From the NCBI RefSeq assembly GCF_031656215.1, contig NZ_CP134228.1, positions 3,305,001-3,369,000 on the forward strand: a stretch of DNA of 64,000 nucleotides, read 5' to 3'. Below the pieces are notes generated by a model. It did not search any database. It saw only the letters and a program-made list of their open reading frames with translations, and was not told where the DNA came from. Of the stretch, positions 17,918 through 27,049 are shown in pieces; position 1 is the first letter of the stretch; the number at the start of each line of letters is the position of its first letter. Source of the stretch: Mesorhizobium koreense. GTDB lineage: Bacteria > Pseudomonadota > Alphaproteobacteria > Rhizobiales > Rhizobiaceae. Both the position numbers and the translations under genes were made by a program.

Positions 17918-17941
17918 CTCCCGGCCGGATTCGGCCGGGAG
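17918..17941. terminator. Hairpin between convergent genes
   Basis: A perfect ten-base stem CTCCCGGCCG / CGGCCGGGAG with a GATT loop, between the 3' ends of the lectin-like gene and the convergent FMN reductase gene. No T run follows on either strand, so a Rho-independent role is uncertain; it may protect both 3' ends. Confidence 0.5.
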
Positions 17942-17948
17942 CAGATCG

Positions 17949-18512
17949 TCAGGCCCGCATCGTCTTCAAGGCGGCCGCCCAGCGGTGAAGCTCGGAAAGC
18001 ATTACCTTAGCGCCATCGACCATCATGTCCGCCGGCTCGAAAACGTCGTCCTTGATGCGCTGGCCAAAGAATTGGATGCTCACCGATTCCGGGATCGGCA
18101 TCACCTTCACCGTGGTCAGCGTCTGCTTCTCCATCTGCTGAGCGCGCAGGCCGCCCGACACGCCGCCATAGCTGACGAAGCCCGCCGGCTTGTAGTTCCA
18201 TTCGGCGCTGAGATACGAAACCGCATTGATGAAGGACGGCGGAGGGCCGTAATTGTATTCCGGCGTCACGAAGACGAAGGCGTCGCCCCGCTCGATCGTC
18301 GCACTCCACTTCTTCGTATGCTCGTGGACGTATTTCTTTGCACGCGGATGCTCCGGTTCGTCGAGCACCGGCAGGTTGAAATCGGCAAGGTCGAGAAGCT
18401 CCGCGTCGAACTTGGAATTCGCCACGGCATAGTCGTGGAACCAGCGCCCGACGGGCGGACCCTTCCGCCCCGGCCGCGTGCTCACGATGATGGTTTGAAG
18501 TTTCAATGCCAC
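17949..18512 (-). CDS. NADPH-dependent FMN reductase family protein
   Basis: A 187-residue flavodoxin-like reductase. Visible elements: the phosphate-binding start TIIVSTRPGRKG (about residues 8-19), the FMN-contacting FVTPEYNYGPPPSFINAVSYL and the SYGGVSGG loop. Likely an azo/quinone or chromate-type reductase. The start codon is GTG at 18512, seven bases after AGGAGA; no in-frame ATG exists near it. An inverted repeat GACAG-N5-CTGTC lies 36 bases upstream. Confidence 0.87.
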   Translation of the reverse strand: MALKLQTIIVSTRPGRKGPPVGRWFHDYAVANSKFDAELLDLADFNLPVLDEPEHPRAKKYVHEHTKKWSATIERGDAFVFVTPEYNYGPPPSFINAVSYLSAEWNYKPAGFVSYGGVSGGLRAQQMEKQTLTTVKVMPIPESVSIQFFGQRIKDDVFEPADMMVDGAKVMLSELHRWAAALKTMRA

Positions 18513-18547
18513 ATTCGTCTCCTGTCTTCCGTACCGGGTGCATATAG

Positions 18548-18562
18548 GACAGTATTGCTGTC
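18548..18562. promoter_or_regulatory. Possible operator upstream of the FMN reductase gene
   Basis: Perfect inverted repeat GACAG-TATTG-CTGTC. On the minus strand it overlaps TTGACA and is followed by TATATG, so a regulator bound here would control the reductase gene. The regulator is unknown. Confidence 0.45.
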
Positions 18563-18745
18563 AAGCTTATCGCGCTGACCGTCATAAAGGCGAACGCACC
18601 GTTCGCAAAGCCGATACGTGTCATGATCGTATTGTGGCGGCCAACGAACGCCTTGTTAATGTCCCAAGGTTCGAGATAATCCGTCATCGTCGATTCGACC
18701 CCCGGGAATATCTGTTCGGGAAACAACGGCTTTCAGGAGGAAGTG

Positions 18746-18934
18746 ATGGCTGCCGCGGCAACATTCGTCTGGTGGCTTGTCGTATCCAGCCCGCAGGGCG
18801 GGATGGTCGTCATGCCGAATTCCTTCGATACCCGCGACGCCTGCATGGCGGCCGTGACCGAGTTCCAGAAGAACGCCGCACAGGCAAACTGGGTCATGCA
18901 GTGCGTCCCGACTTCGGACCAGGGGTTCGAATAA
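18746..18934 (+). CDS. Small hypothetical protein
   Basis: A 62-residue protein starting MAAAATFVWWLVVSSPQGGM, with AGGAGG five bases ahead of the ATG and codon use like its neighbours. The N-terminus is hydrophobic and could be a short signal or anchor; two cysteines (DACMAAV and MQCVP) lie in the rest. I do not recognise the family; small secreted rhizobial proteins of this shape are common. A hairpin follows the stop. Confidence 0.6.
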   Translation: MAAAATFVWWLVVSSPQGGMVVMPNSFDTRDACMAAVTEFQKNAAQANWVMQCVPTSDQGFE

Positions 18935-18951
18935 CAGCAAGCCCCTTGCTG
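18935..18951 (+). terminator. Hairpin after the small ORF
   Basis: Stem CAGCAAG / CTTGCTG with a CCC loop, starting directly after the stop codon. No T run follows, so it is only a possible 3'-end structure. Confidence 0.35.
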
Positions 18952-19086
18952 AACCGGCTGAAACCGGCCTGGCGGCGCAAGCTGTCCACAGCCGTGCATT
19001 TGCGCTGTTGACGCGCGCGCATCTTCCATTACCCTTTATATCCGTCCGGTGGGGATCAGGGGAACCAAACTGCTGGGAGGTGTGGC

Positions 19087-21309
19087 ATGATCCAGACCGT
19101 TGCAGTCCTCTTCGGCGTCATTCTGATATGGCTAGCCGTGGCGCTCTATCTTGTTGCGCGGCTGGGCCTCAGCCTCCATCAGGCTATCCTCTATGTGCCG
19201 TTGAAGATCGCGTATCGGATCGACGACAGCCTGCTGCCGGCTGCCCGCAAGGCCGAATCGCCAGTCATCTATGTGGTCCTGCACCAGTCCCGTCTCGACC
19301 CGGCCCTGATGCTGTCGCTGCTGCCGCCCGAGACGCTGCACATCCTCGACCAGGAATCGGCCCAGTCCATCTGGCTTGAGCCGTGGCGCGAGCTTGCGCG
19401 CACCATCGAGTTCAAGGCCCACCATGTTTTCGTCAGCCGCCGGCTGGTCAGGCATTTGCGCGGAAAAGGCCGGCTGGCGGTCTACCTGCCCGACGAAGTC
19501 GAGCCGGATGCCAAGGCCTTCCGGCTCTACCGGGCGGTCGCGCGGATCGCCACCAAGTCCGACGCGAAGATCGTGCCGGTATTCGTCGGCGGCTCCCGCC
19601 ATTCCTGGTTCTCCTTGTCCCCGGCCGCAAAAGCGCCGCGCAAGTTCCTGTCGAAGCTTGTAATCACGGCGCTGACCCCGACTACCATCGCCGAACTGAG
19701 GGAGCGGCCGAGCCACCCTCCGGCGACCGCCTCGAACGCGCTTTTCGACTATTGCGCGACCGCGCGGTTCATGGCCGCCAATTGCTCGCGCACTTTGTTC
19801 TCCGCCGTGCGCGACTCCGCCGATCTTTTCGGCCACGACCGCACCGTCCTCGGCGACGGCGCGCAGGCGCTCACCTATCGCCAGCTTCTGGCCGGCGCAC
19901 GGCGCATCGGAAAACGGTTGGAGGCCATGACGAGGAAGGGTGAGACGGTTGCCCTCCTGCTGCCAGGCGGGCCGGAACCTGCCGTTTCGCTGCTTGCCCT
20001 GAACGCGAGCGGCGGCGTGGCTGCGCTTCCCGACCCGGATGCCGACGCCCAAAGGATGGTGAAGGCGCTTGAAACGGCGGAGATACAGACGGTTCTTTCC
20101 TCGCATCGCCATATCGAAAAAACCGGGCTCGCCGGTCTCATCAAAACGCTGGAGGAGCACGGAATCCGAGTGATCCGGCTGGAGGACATCGAGCGATCGG
20201 CATCCGTGATTGAAAGGCTTGGCGCGCGGAAGCTCTGGCACCAGCCGCTTGCTAGAAAAGGCGCGAGCAGGCCGGCCGTCGTGCTCTTCAAGACGGAATG
20301 CGCCTCGGAGCCTTCAGCCGTCATCTTGTCGGATCGCAACCTTTTGACGAACGTCATGCAGCTCGCCGCAAGGATAGAGGTCTCGCCGCTCGACAGGGTT
20401 CTCAACGCGCTTCCTCTATCGGACGGGCTCGGCCCGGTGGCCGGCCTGCTCCTTCCCCTGCTTTCTGGGGCGGAAACGCGGTTTGTCCCGCCGTCCGCGG
20501 CTCCGGCACAATATCCGAAATTCCGCGCGGCGGCCGATCCCACCATAGTCCTCGGCACGGATGCGTTTCTGGCCACCTACGCCGAAGCAGCAGAAGCCGA
20601 GTCCACCAAGCCGCGGACGGCCATGGCCGACAGCTCAGGCCTGCGACCCGACACCGTGCGGCTGTGGGCCGATCGTATCGGCATACCGATACTGGAGGCG
20701 TTCGGCATGGCCGAGGCCGGCGGAGCGATCGCGACAGGCAGCCTGACCCACAACCGCGTCTCAACCGCCGGCAGGCTGCTGCCTGGCATGGATATCCGGC
20801 TGGAACCGATGGAGGGACTGACCGATGGCGGGCGCCTGTGGATATGCGGGCCGAACGTGATGCTCGGATACCTGCACGGCGACGCACCGGGCATTCCACA
20901 GCCGCCACTCGGCGGATGGCACGATACCGGCGAAGCCGTTTCGGCGGACCGCGAGGGATTCTTCACGCTCCACGGCCGTGCGGAGCGGGTCGTGGCAGCA
21001 GAAGGCGAAGTCGTATCGCTCGACAAGATCGAGGCGCTGGCAAATGCATTATGGCCGCATGCACGCCACGCGGCGGTCTCCGTTACGGACAGGCGCAAGG
21101 CCGTCCGTATCGTGCTGGTGACGACCGCGAGCGATGCCGATCGCAACGCCTTGCAGCAGTCGGCGGCGGCCGCTGGCTACTCTGAAAAAGCCCTGCCCGC
21201 CGAAATCGTCAAGGTCGAGGAACTTCCCCGGACGGAGGCTGGGAAGATCGATTATTCTCGCGTCTCCGACATCGCCCGGAGCCAAAGAGGCCGCGCCAGG
21301 GCCGCTTGA
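19087..21309 (+). CDS. Aas-like bifunctional protein: acyltransferase plus degenerate adenylation domain
   Basis: A 740-residue inner-membrane protein. Residues 1-25 form a membrane anchor. A PlsC-type acyltransferase domain follows with the HX4D motif HQSRLD (66-71). Residues 250-740 are an AMP-binding domain resembling acyl-ACP synthetase, so the layout matches Aas, which re-acylates lysophospholipids. In the adenylation domain the phosphate-binding loop, usually T-S-G-[ST]-x-G-x-P-K, reads LFKTECASEPSA (400-411) and lacks the glycines and lysine. The TGE...GR segment and the C-terminal PRTEAGKI lysine remain. Convergent with pssA-psd, fitting a phospholipid role. Acyl activation may be lost. 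Confidence 0.72.
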   Translation: MIQTVAVLFGVILIWLAVALYLVARLGLSLHQAILYVPLKIAYRIDDSLLPAARKAESPVIYVVLHQSRLDPALMLSLLPPETLHILDQESAQSIWLEPWRELARTIEFKAHHVFVSRRLVRHLRGKGRLAVYLPDEVEPDAKAFRLYRAVARIATKSDAKIVPVFVGGSRHSWFSLSPAAKAPRKFLSKLVITALTPTTIAELRERPSHPPATASNALFDYCATARFMAANCSRTLFSAVRDSADLFGHDRTVLGDGAQALTYRQLLAGARRIGKRLEAMTRKGETVALLLPGGPEPAVSLLALNASGGVAALPDPDADAQRMVKALETAEIQTVLSSHRHIEKTGLAGLIKTLEEHGIRVIRLEDIERSASVIERLGARKLWHQPLARKGASRPAVVLFKTECASEPSAVILSDRNLLTNVMQLAARIEVSPLDRVLNALPLSDGLGPVAGLLLPLLSGAETRFVPPSAAPAQYPKFRAAADPTIVLGTDAFLATYAEAAEAESTKPRTAMADSSGLRPDTVRLWADRIGIPILEAFGMAEAGGAIATGSLTHNRVSTAGRLLPGMDIRLEPMEGLTDGGRLWICGPNVMLGYLHGDAPGIPQPPLGGWHDTGEAVSADREGFFTLHGRAERVVAAEGEVVSLDKIEALANALWPHARHAAVSVTDRRKAVRIVLVTTASDADRNALQQSAAAAGYSEKALPAEIVKVEELPRTEAGKIDYSRVSDIARSQRGRARAA

Positions 21310-21325
21310 AGCCCGCTTTCAACTC

Positions 21326-22195
21326 TCAGGGCGCGTTGTCCTCGCCGCGCTCATCGGCAGGGCCGGGCACGGTTTCGGTCTCCTCCCCCACCCCGGGTTC
21401 CAGGCCAATCCCTTCCTTTTCCGCGCGGCGCGAATAGGCGCGGAAGCCGAACGGCAGGCTGCCGAGATAGATCAGCGCCGAGACGGACAGCGTTTCCCAG
21501 GTGTAGTTCGCCAGCAGCGAGACGTAGAGCACCACGATCAGTATCAGCGGCAGCACGATATCGCGATGGACCTTGGTGCTGATCCCCTTGCCGGAATAAA
21601 CCGGCAGGCGGCTGATCAGAAGCAGCGCCACCAGAAAGGCGTAGACAGTCGAGACATAGGCGAAAGCATTTGTCCGCTCGACGCCGAGAAAGCCAAGATA
21701 GGCCGGCAGCAGCACCAATACGGCGCCGGCCGGCGCCGGCACACCGACGAAATAGTCCGCGTGCCGCCCAAGCAGCTTCTGTTCCTCTCCCATCACGTTG
21801 AAGCGCGCGAGGCGCAGCCCGCAGGCTATGGCGAAGATGAGCGCGGCGATCCAGCCGAGCCCACGGGCGCCCTCAAGCACGTAGGCATAAAGAACGAGCG
21901 CCGGCGCGACGCCGAAATTGACGATATCGGCAAGCGAATCCATCTGCGCCCCGAACTTCGTCGTCGCCTTCAGCATACGCGCCGTGCGGCCGTCGATCCC
22001 GTCGAGGAAAGCGGCGACCAGCACCATCATGACGGCTGTCTCGAAGCGCCCTTCGAAGGCGAGCCTTATGCCCGACAGACCCGCGCAGATCGCCAGCACC
22101 GTGATGACGTTGGGCACGATCATCCGGAGCGGTATTTCGCGTATGCGCGGACCGCCCATGCCGTGCGGCTCGAAGGGTGGAAAAGGGCCTACCAT
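21326..22195 (-). CDS. pssA: CDP-diacylglycerol-serine O-phosphatidyltransferase
   Basis: Makes phosphatidylserine from CDP-DAG and serine in the inner membrane. At 289 residues it belongs to the integral-membrane PssA type. The CDP-alcohol phosphotransferase signature D-x2-DG-x2-AR-x8-G-x3-D-x3-D is intact in DGIDGRTARMLKATTKFG followed by AQMDSLAD, and about seven hydrophobic helices follow. It starts nine bases after psd on the same strand, forming a psd-pssA operon for phosphatidylethanolamine synthesis. Confidence 0.96.
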   Translation of the reverse strand: MVGPFPPFEPHGMGGPRIREIPLRMIVPNVITVLAICAGLSGIRLAFEGRFETAVMMVLVAAFLDGIDGRTARMLKATTKFGAQMDSLADIVNFGVAPALVLYAYVLEGARGLGWIAALIFAIACGLRLARFNVMGEEQKLLGRHADYFVGVPAPAGAVLVLLPAYLGFLGVERTNAFAYVSTVYAFLVALLLISRLPVYSGKGISTKVHRDIVLPLILIVVLYVSLLANYTWETLSVSALIYLGSLPFGFRAYSRRAEKEGIGLEPGVGEETETVPGPADERGEDNAP

Positions 22196-22204
22196 CTCTG
22201 TTTT

Positions 22205-22903
22205 CTATGATACGCGGACAAGCGGAGGAGTGATCTCGCCGCCGAATTCCGCCAGCACCGTCTCGCCGGCGATGGCCGTCTGGCCGACGGCCACGCGCAC
22301 CGTAGCACCGGCCGGAAGGTAGACATCGACACGCGAGCCGAAGCGGATCAGCCCGAAGCGCTCGCCTATCCCGATATCGTCGCCGGCGCTTGCCCAACAC
22401 AGGATGCGTCGCGCGACCAGCCCGGCAATCTGCACGACAGCCACGACACCGTTCGGGCTCTCGATGACGAGGCCGTTGCGCTCGTTTTCGCTACTTGCCT
22501 TGTCGAGTTCGGCGTTCAGATACTTGCCGGGCCGATGTTCGATGCGGGTGATACGCCCACGAACCGGAGCACGGTTCACGTGGCAGGAAAACACGTCCAT
22601 GAACACGGAAATGCGGATCATCTCGCCGGCTTCGAGGTCGAGCTCGCGCGGCGGCACGGCAGGGCCGACCGAACTGATCCTGCCGTCGGCGGGGCTCACC
22701 ACCCAGCGGTCGTCGGCGGGCGTCACGCGCTGTGGATCGCGGAAGAAATAGGCGCACCAGCCGGTAAGCACGAGGCCTATCCAGAAGAACGGCGTCCAGG
22801 CCGCGCCAAGCAGAAGCGAGGCGACGGCGAAGGCGGCAATGAACGGGTAGCCTTCACGGCGAACAGGAACGAAGGCATTGCGGATCGTGTCGACGAGGCT
22901 CAT
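22205..22903 (-). CDS. psd: Phosphatidylserine decarboxylase (short form)
   Basis: Converts phosphatidylserine to phosphatidylethanolamine. The 232-residue protein is the short PSD type common in rhizobia. The self-cleavage site is [11 protein letters not shown] (Gly189-Ser190), where Ser becomes the pyruvoyl group; a membrane segment lies at about residues 20-55 and the conserved [15 protein letters not shown] follows. The frame is open to 22960, but the ATG at 22903 ([20 protein letters not shown]) gives the family N-terminus. First gene of psd-pssA. Confidence 0.95.
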   Translation of the reverse strand: MSLVDTIRNAFVPVRREGYPFIAAFAVASLLLGAAWTPFFWIGLVLTGWCAYFFRDPQRVTPADDRWVVSPADGRISSVGPAVPPRELDLEAGEMIRISVFMDVFSCHVNRAPVRGRITRIEHRPGKYLNAELDKASSENERNGLVIESPNGVVAVVQIAGLVARRILCWASAGDDIGIGERFGLIRFGSRVDVYLPAGATVRVAVGQTAIAGETVLAEFGGEITPPLVRVS

Positions 22904-23037
22904 TGCCGGACCGGTCTCCTTTGCCCGGCACTGAATAGAGCAAAGCCGGACGCGCCGCAACGCCGTCAGACTGCTTGCCGGGCCGGTGGCTGTTCTGCCA
23001 TCATTGCCAATGGCAGAGAAGCTGGAGAATGCATGAG

Positions 23038-23934
23038 ATGGCGAAGCGGATCGTATTCACGGGCGGGACGGGCAAGGCCGGGCGACACGTCGTTCCCTAT
23101 CTGGTCGGGCGGGGTCACGAAGTCCTGAACGTCGATCTCAAACCGCTCGATTATCCCGGCGTGAACACGCTGATCGCCGATGTGTGCGACAGCGGGCAGA
23201 TCTTCAACGCGCTGTCGATGCATTTCGGCTTCGACGGCTACGAGACGGGGAAAGGCCCCGCCCCTGTCGACGCGGTGGTGCATTTCGCTGCCATCCCGCG
23301 CGTCCTGATCGAACCGGACAACGAAACGTTCCGCGTCAACACCATCGGCACGTATAATTTGATCGAGGCGGCGGCTAAGCTCGGCATCCGCAAGATCGTG
23401 ATCGCGTCGAGCGAGACGACCTACGGCGTCTGCTTCGCCGAGGGCGACAAGGACTTCCACTCCTTCCCGCTGGAGGAGGATTACGACATCGACCCGATGG
23501 ACAGCTACGGGCTGTCGAAAGTGCTCAACGAGAAGACGGCTCGCGCCTTTGCCATGAGAAGCGGCGCAGACATCTATGCGCTCAGGATCGGCAACGTCAT
23601 CGAACCGCACGAATACGGCATGTTCTCCAAATTCCTGGCAAATCCTCCGTCGCGCAAGCGCAACGCCTGGAGCTACATCGACGCGCGCGATCTCGGGCAG
23701 ATCGTGCATCTGTGCCTCGAGAAGGACGGACTCGGCTTCCAGGTGTTCAACGCGGTCAACGATACGATCACGGCAAACATGCCGACGATGGAATTCCTGA
23801 AGAAATATGCGCCCGCAACGCCGATCGCCCGCGAAATCCCTGGCTTCGAGGCACCGCTCTCCAACCGAAAGGCGCGCGAGGTGCTGGGCTTCCGCGAAGA
23901 GCACGATTGGCGGAAATACGTGAAAGGCATGTGA
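23038..23934 (+). CDS. NAD-dependent epimerase/dehydratase family protein
   Basis: An extended SDR of about 298 residues. The NAD-binding start is [20 protein letters not shown], the active-site pair is YGLSK with upstream SSETTYGV, and VHFAAIPR matches the family's second motif. Likely acts on a nucleotide sugar or uronate. The ATG at 23038 is used because GGAGA stands nine bases upstream and the Rossmann motif follows directly; an ATG three codons earlier is possible. Divergent from psd, convergent with deoD. Confidence 0.88.
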   Translation: MAKRIVFTGGTGKAGRHVVPYLVGRGHEVLNVDLKPLDYPGVNTLIADVCDSGQIFNALSMHFGFDGYETGKGPAPVDAVVHFAAIPRVLIEPDNETFRVNTIGTYNLIEAAAKLGIRKIVIASSETTYGVCFAEGDKDFHSFPLEEDYDIDPMDSYGLSKVLNEKTARAFAMRSGADIYALRIGNVIEPHEYGMFSKFLANPPSRKRNAWSYIDARDLGQIVHLCLEKDGLGFQVFNAVNDTITANMPTMEFLKKYAPATPIAREIPGFEAPLSNRKAREVLGFREEHDWRKYVKGM

Positions 23935-23966
23935 GGGCATTCACGCCGCATATCGGCAGGTACCAC

Positions 23967-24671
23967 TCAAGCCGCCAAGGCGGCCTCCAGAGCAAGCGTC
24001 ACCATCTCCGTCAGCGAAGACTGGCGCGAAGCCGGGTCGAGCGCCGCGCCGGTGATGAGGCAGTCGCTCATCGTGCAGATGGCGAGCGCCTTGGCGCCAG
24101 CGCGGGCGGCGACCGTATAAAGCGTATTGGCCTCCATCTCGACACCTAGCACGCCGTGGTCGGTCAGCACCTGATAGCGTCCCTCCGGACCGTAGAAGAG
24201 ATCGCTCGATACGATCCCACCGACATGCGCCTTGATGCCGCGTCGCTCCGCTTCGCCGGCTGCCGCGCGAAGCAGGCCGAAATCGGCAGCGGGCGCGAAC
24301 TCGAAGGGCGCGAAAGCGGCACGATTCATGCCGTTGTCGGTCGAGGCCGTCTGCGCCAGGATCACGTCGCGCAGCTTGACGCTCGGATGGATGCCGCCGC
24401 AGGTGCCCACGCGGACCAGCGTCTTCACACCAAAGAAATGGATCAACTCATGAGCATAGATCGCCGTCGAGGGCTGGCCCATGCCGGTCGCCTGCACACT
24501 TATCGGCCGGCTCTTGTAACTTCCAGTGAAGCCAAGACAGTTGCGGATGCCGTTCACCTGCCGCGCATCCTCGAAAAAAGTCTCCGCGATCCATTTCGCG
24601 CGCAGCGGATCGCCCGGCAGAAGCACGGTTTCCGCATAGTCTCCGAGCTTTGCTTCCAGATGCGGCGTCAT
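23967..24671 (-). CDS. deoD: Purine-nucleoside phosphorylase DeoD type
   Basis: Cleaves purine (deoxy)nucleosides with phosphate for salvage. The 234-residue length, the MTPHLEAKLGDYAETVLLPGDPLRAK start, the RVGTCGG phosphate site, the EMEANTLY substrate motif and TMSDCL are those of hexameric bacterial DeoD. Monocistronic here. Confidence 0.96.
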   Translation of the reverse strand: MTPHLEAKLGDYAETVLLPGDPLRAKWIAETFFEDARQVNGIRNCLGFTGSYKSRPISVQATGMGQPSTAIYAHELIHFFGVKTLVRVGTCGGIHPSVKLRDVILAQTASTDNGMNRAAFAPFEFAPAADFGLLRAAAGEAERRGIKAHVGGIVSSDLFYGPEGRYQVLTDHGVLGVEMEANTLYTVAARAGAKALAICTMSDCLITGAALDPASRQSSLTEMVTLALEAALAA

Positions 24672-24897
24672 TCGTTTTCCTGTAACCGACTGTTTCTTCT
24701 GAGGGTCTGTCCGACTGCAACGACGGTTATCACGAATTTACCGGAAAGGCCCCTCGCTGCCGAATTTTCGCCCTCTATGTCATACTTAATTGCAGCACTT
24801 CATATGAAGGGAAAAGGTAGCGAATGGCGACGGCCAACCGGCCCCGCCGACAAGCTGTCGTTTAAGGGGCGGAGGCATATCGCCCTTGGAGGTTTCC

Positions 24898-25167
24898 ATG
24901 GCTCCCAGAACATTTCATGACGCGTTTCTTGGCCCATCCGATCTGGCGCTGGCGCAGCGTATCCTCGATAGGATTTGCGCCGACCGGGCAATCGACATCG
25001 GCAGCCGCGAGGCCGGCGAGGTCGCAGCGAACGTAATCCAGCAATTCCAGCGTGGCACCCGCGACGAGGAGCGGCTCATGATGCTGTACGGGCTGACAGG
25101 ACGGCGCCCGCGTCGTCGTGTCGTATCACCTCGCGTGATCGTTCCTTCGACTCGCGCCGTTCGCTGA
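24898..25167 (+). CDS. Small hypothetical protein
   Basis: An 89-residue protein starting MAPRTFHDAFLGPSDLALAQ, with TTGGAGG ahead of the ATG. The body is helical (RILDRICADRAIDIGSREAG, AANVIQQFQRG) and the last 25 residues are Arg-rich. No family recognised with confidence; proteins of this shape with similar 'iCaergid' helices are frequent in Mesorhizobium-like genomes. It precedes a DUF6894-type gene by 85 bases and could share its transcript. Confidence 0.6.
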   Translation: MAPRTFHDAFLGPSDLALAQRILDRICADRAIDIGSREAGEVAANVIQQFQRGTRDEERLMMLYGLTGRRPRRRVVSPRVIVPSTRAVR

Positions 25168-25252
25168 AGAAGGTCCCGTCGGGCGGAACATTTCGGCCGT
25201 CGAAGAGTTTCAAGCACACCCGCCTCAGGCACCCACCTGGAGAACTCCATCG

Positions 25253-25498
25253 ATGCGCTATTTTTTCCACCTTCGTGAAGGCGACAAATTGATCAGGGAC
25301 GCCGCGGGAACCCCTCTGCCGGACCTCGAGAGTGCGATCGACGCCGCCAAAGCCCATGCGAACGCACTGGTCGACAAGGCGGCTCGTTCAGGCCAGGCCA
25401 TCGTGTGGGGCACCGAATACGAAGTCGAAGACGCTTCGGGCCGCCTGGTCATGGTACTGCCGCTGTCGCATTTCGTAGAAATCGGCAAGGCTGCCTGA
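25253..25498 (+). CDS. DUF6894-family small protein
   Basis: An 81-residue protein with the family-typical start MRYFFHLREGDKLIRDAAGT followed by PLPDLESAIDAAKAHA and a strand region ending GRLVMVLPLSHFVEI. DUF6894 proteins are abundant in rhizobia, often several per genome, with no known function. The preceding sequence has GGAGAAC at a usable distance. Confidence 0.8.
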   Translation: MRYFFHLREGDKLIRDAAGTPLPDLESAIDAAKAHANALVDKAARSGQAIVWGTEYEVEDASGRLVMVLPLSHFVEIGKAA

Positions 25499-25604
25499 GC
25501 CCATCCGCCATTTCCCGATAATCCGAACCGATCACCGGCGGGCGTTGCCCGGCGTAGAAGATTGTTAAGCCGCATCCGGCCAGAATGCGCATACGGATGA
25601 GCTT

Positions 25605-26102
25605 GTGGAACGAGGCTGGGGCTTGAGGAAAACAACAGCGAAATCCTGCCTGGGCCTCCTCGTCGCCGGCTTCATGGCTTTTACGCTTGCCGCTTGCGGG
25701 ACCGTCCATAAGGCCGGTCCGGGCGCCGGCGTTTCGGCATCGGCCCGTTCCACCGTCGCTGAATTGCGGCAGGAGAACGGCGTCGAACCTCTCAAAGCCG
25801 ACGCGGCTCTGGAAAAGGCGGCGCTTCAACAGGCGGGCTACATGGCGCGCTCCGGCGAAATGGAGCACACGACACGCCTTGGCCGGGATTTCGTCAGCCG
25901 CATGAAGCAGGACAAGATCCACGGTCTGCGCGCCGAGAACATCGCCTATGGCGCGTTCGACACGTCCAAGGTGCTCGATGTGTGGATGCACTCGCCGCCG
26001 CACCGGAAAAACATGCTGGACGCGCGGATCAGGCGCTTCGGGCTGGCCTATGTGAGCGACGGCAACGGCCGCCGCTACTGGGCGATGGTGATGGCGGATT
26101 GA
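25605..26102 (+). CDS. CAP (SCP/PR-1) domain lipoprotein
   Basis: A 165-residue envelope protein. A hydrophobic segment ends in the lipobox-like LAAC-G (Cys about residue 31), so it is probably a lipoprotein. The CAP domain covers residues 48-165: ELRQENGVEPLKADAALEKAA, AENIAYG, VWMHSPPHRKNMLD and the final GRRYWAMVMA. The first codon may be GTG at 25605 or TTG at 25623; no ATG fits. Function of bacterial CAP proteins is unclear. Confidence 0.82.
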   Translation: MERGWGLRKTTAKSCLGLLVAGFMAFTLAACGTVHKAGPGAGVSASARSTVAELRQENGVEPLKADAALEKAALQQAGYMARSGEMEHTTRLGRDFVSRMKQDKIHGLRAENIAYGAFDTSKVLDVWMHSPPHRKNMLDARIRRFGLAYVSDGNGRRYWAMVMAD

Positions 26103-26116
26103 TGCGGGCAGGGAAA

Positions 26117-26455
26117 TTAACCTGCCTTCGCCTCGTTGCCTGACCGCAGGCCTGCCTCGTAGGCTTTCCTTGCCCACACCGCGAATTCCTCCGGATCGTC
26201 CACCGCGCGGTCCGGAACGGTCCAGTAGGGCATGGCAACGAGCTTGCCATGACGCGATCCTGTGTAGGTCCATTGGCGTGCGCCCGCGGCTTCGAAATCG
26301 GGCGCACTGACCGCGTCCGCCTTCAGCATCAACTCACCGCGAAGCACGATGGCCACGATGACGCCGTCGAAATAAATGCCCTTGCCGCCGAAAAGCCGGC
26401 GGATACTGACAGGCCCGAGGCCGGCGAACAGATCGGCGATCGCATCGTTATCCAT
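26117..26455 (-). CDS. TfoX N-terminal domain protein
   Basis: A 112-residue protein comprising only the TfoX N-terminal domain: LFAGLGPVSIRRLFGGKGIYFDGVIVAIV, then LMLKAD and MPYWTVPD. In enterobacteria TfoX/Sxy activates competence genes, but rhizobial single-domain versions are unstudied. The frame is open upstream to 26527; the ATG at 26455 gives the conserved MDNDAIADLF start. Convergent with the CAP gene, divergent from the GFA gene. Confidence 0.85.
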   Translation of the reverse strand: MDNDAIADLFAGLGPVSIRRLFGGKGIYFDGVIVAIVLRGELMLKADAVSAPDFEAAGARQWTYTGSRHGKLVAMPYWTVPDRAVDDPEEFAVWARKAYEAGLRSGNEAKAG

Positions 26456-26545
26456 CCGCCGATCATGCCCGAGGCCGAATGCCTTGTCATGCCGGCAGCG
26501 CGCATCAACTATAGGTTCCTGCCGCAAGCTGACAAAGGGAAGGCC

Positions 26546-27043
26546 ATGCCGATGAAACTCGAAGGTTCATGCCACTGCGGCGCCGTCCGCTTTACCGTCT
26601 CCAGCCACACGCCGGTGCCCTATCAGCTCTGCTACTGCTCGATCTGCCGCAAACAGCAGGGAGGCGGCGGCTACGCCATCAATCTCGGCGCGGATGCCCG
26701 AACGCTGGAGATCGAGGGCAAGGAGCATCTCGGCGTCTATCGCGCCAAAATCGAGGATGACGAGCGTTCGATCCGCGAGACCTCGACAGGCGAGCGCAAT
26801 TTCTGCCGCGAATGCGGAACCGCGCTGTGGCTTTACGACCCGACCTGGCCTGACCTGGTCCACCCCTTCGCCTCGGCGATCGATACCGATTTACCGGAGC
26901 CGCCGGAAAAGGTTCACTTGATGCTGAAATACAAGGCGAATTGGGTGGAGCCGGATATTCACAAGAAAGACGCAACCTTCGAGCTCTACCCGGAGGATTC
27001 GATTGCCGACTGGCACAAAAAGCGGGGATTGTGGGTAGATTAG
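26546..27043 (+). CDS. GFA family zinc protein (Gfa/CENP-V-like)
   Basis: A 165-residue protein of the glutathione-dependent formaldehyde-activating enzyme-like family. Zinc ligands are clear: CHCGAVRF near the start, CYCSICRKQQGGGG, and FCRECGTALW. True S-hydroxymethylglutathione synthase activity is doubtful for this broad family. AAAGGGAAGG precedes the ATG at 26546. Ends six bases before the convergent sufA gene. Confidence 0.87.
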   Translation: MPMKLEGSCHCGAVRFTVSSHTPVPYQLCYCSICRKQQGGGGYAINLGADARTLEIEGKEHLGVYRAKIEDDERSIRETSTGERNFCRECGTALWLYDPTWPDLVHPFASAIDTDLPEPPEKVHLMLKYKANWVEPDIHKKDATFELYPEDSIADWHKKRGLWVD

Positions 27044-27049
27044 CGGCCG

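Noticed and set aside
18515-18726. Minus-strand reading frame MTDYLEPWDINKAF... upstream of the FMN reductase gene
   Set aside because: It runs on into a shadow frame of the reductase, lacks its own ribosome site and shows no recognisable domain.
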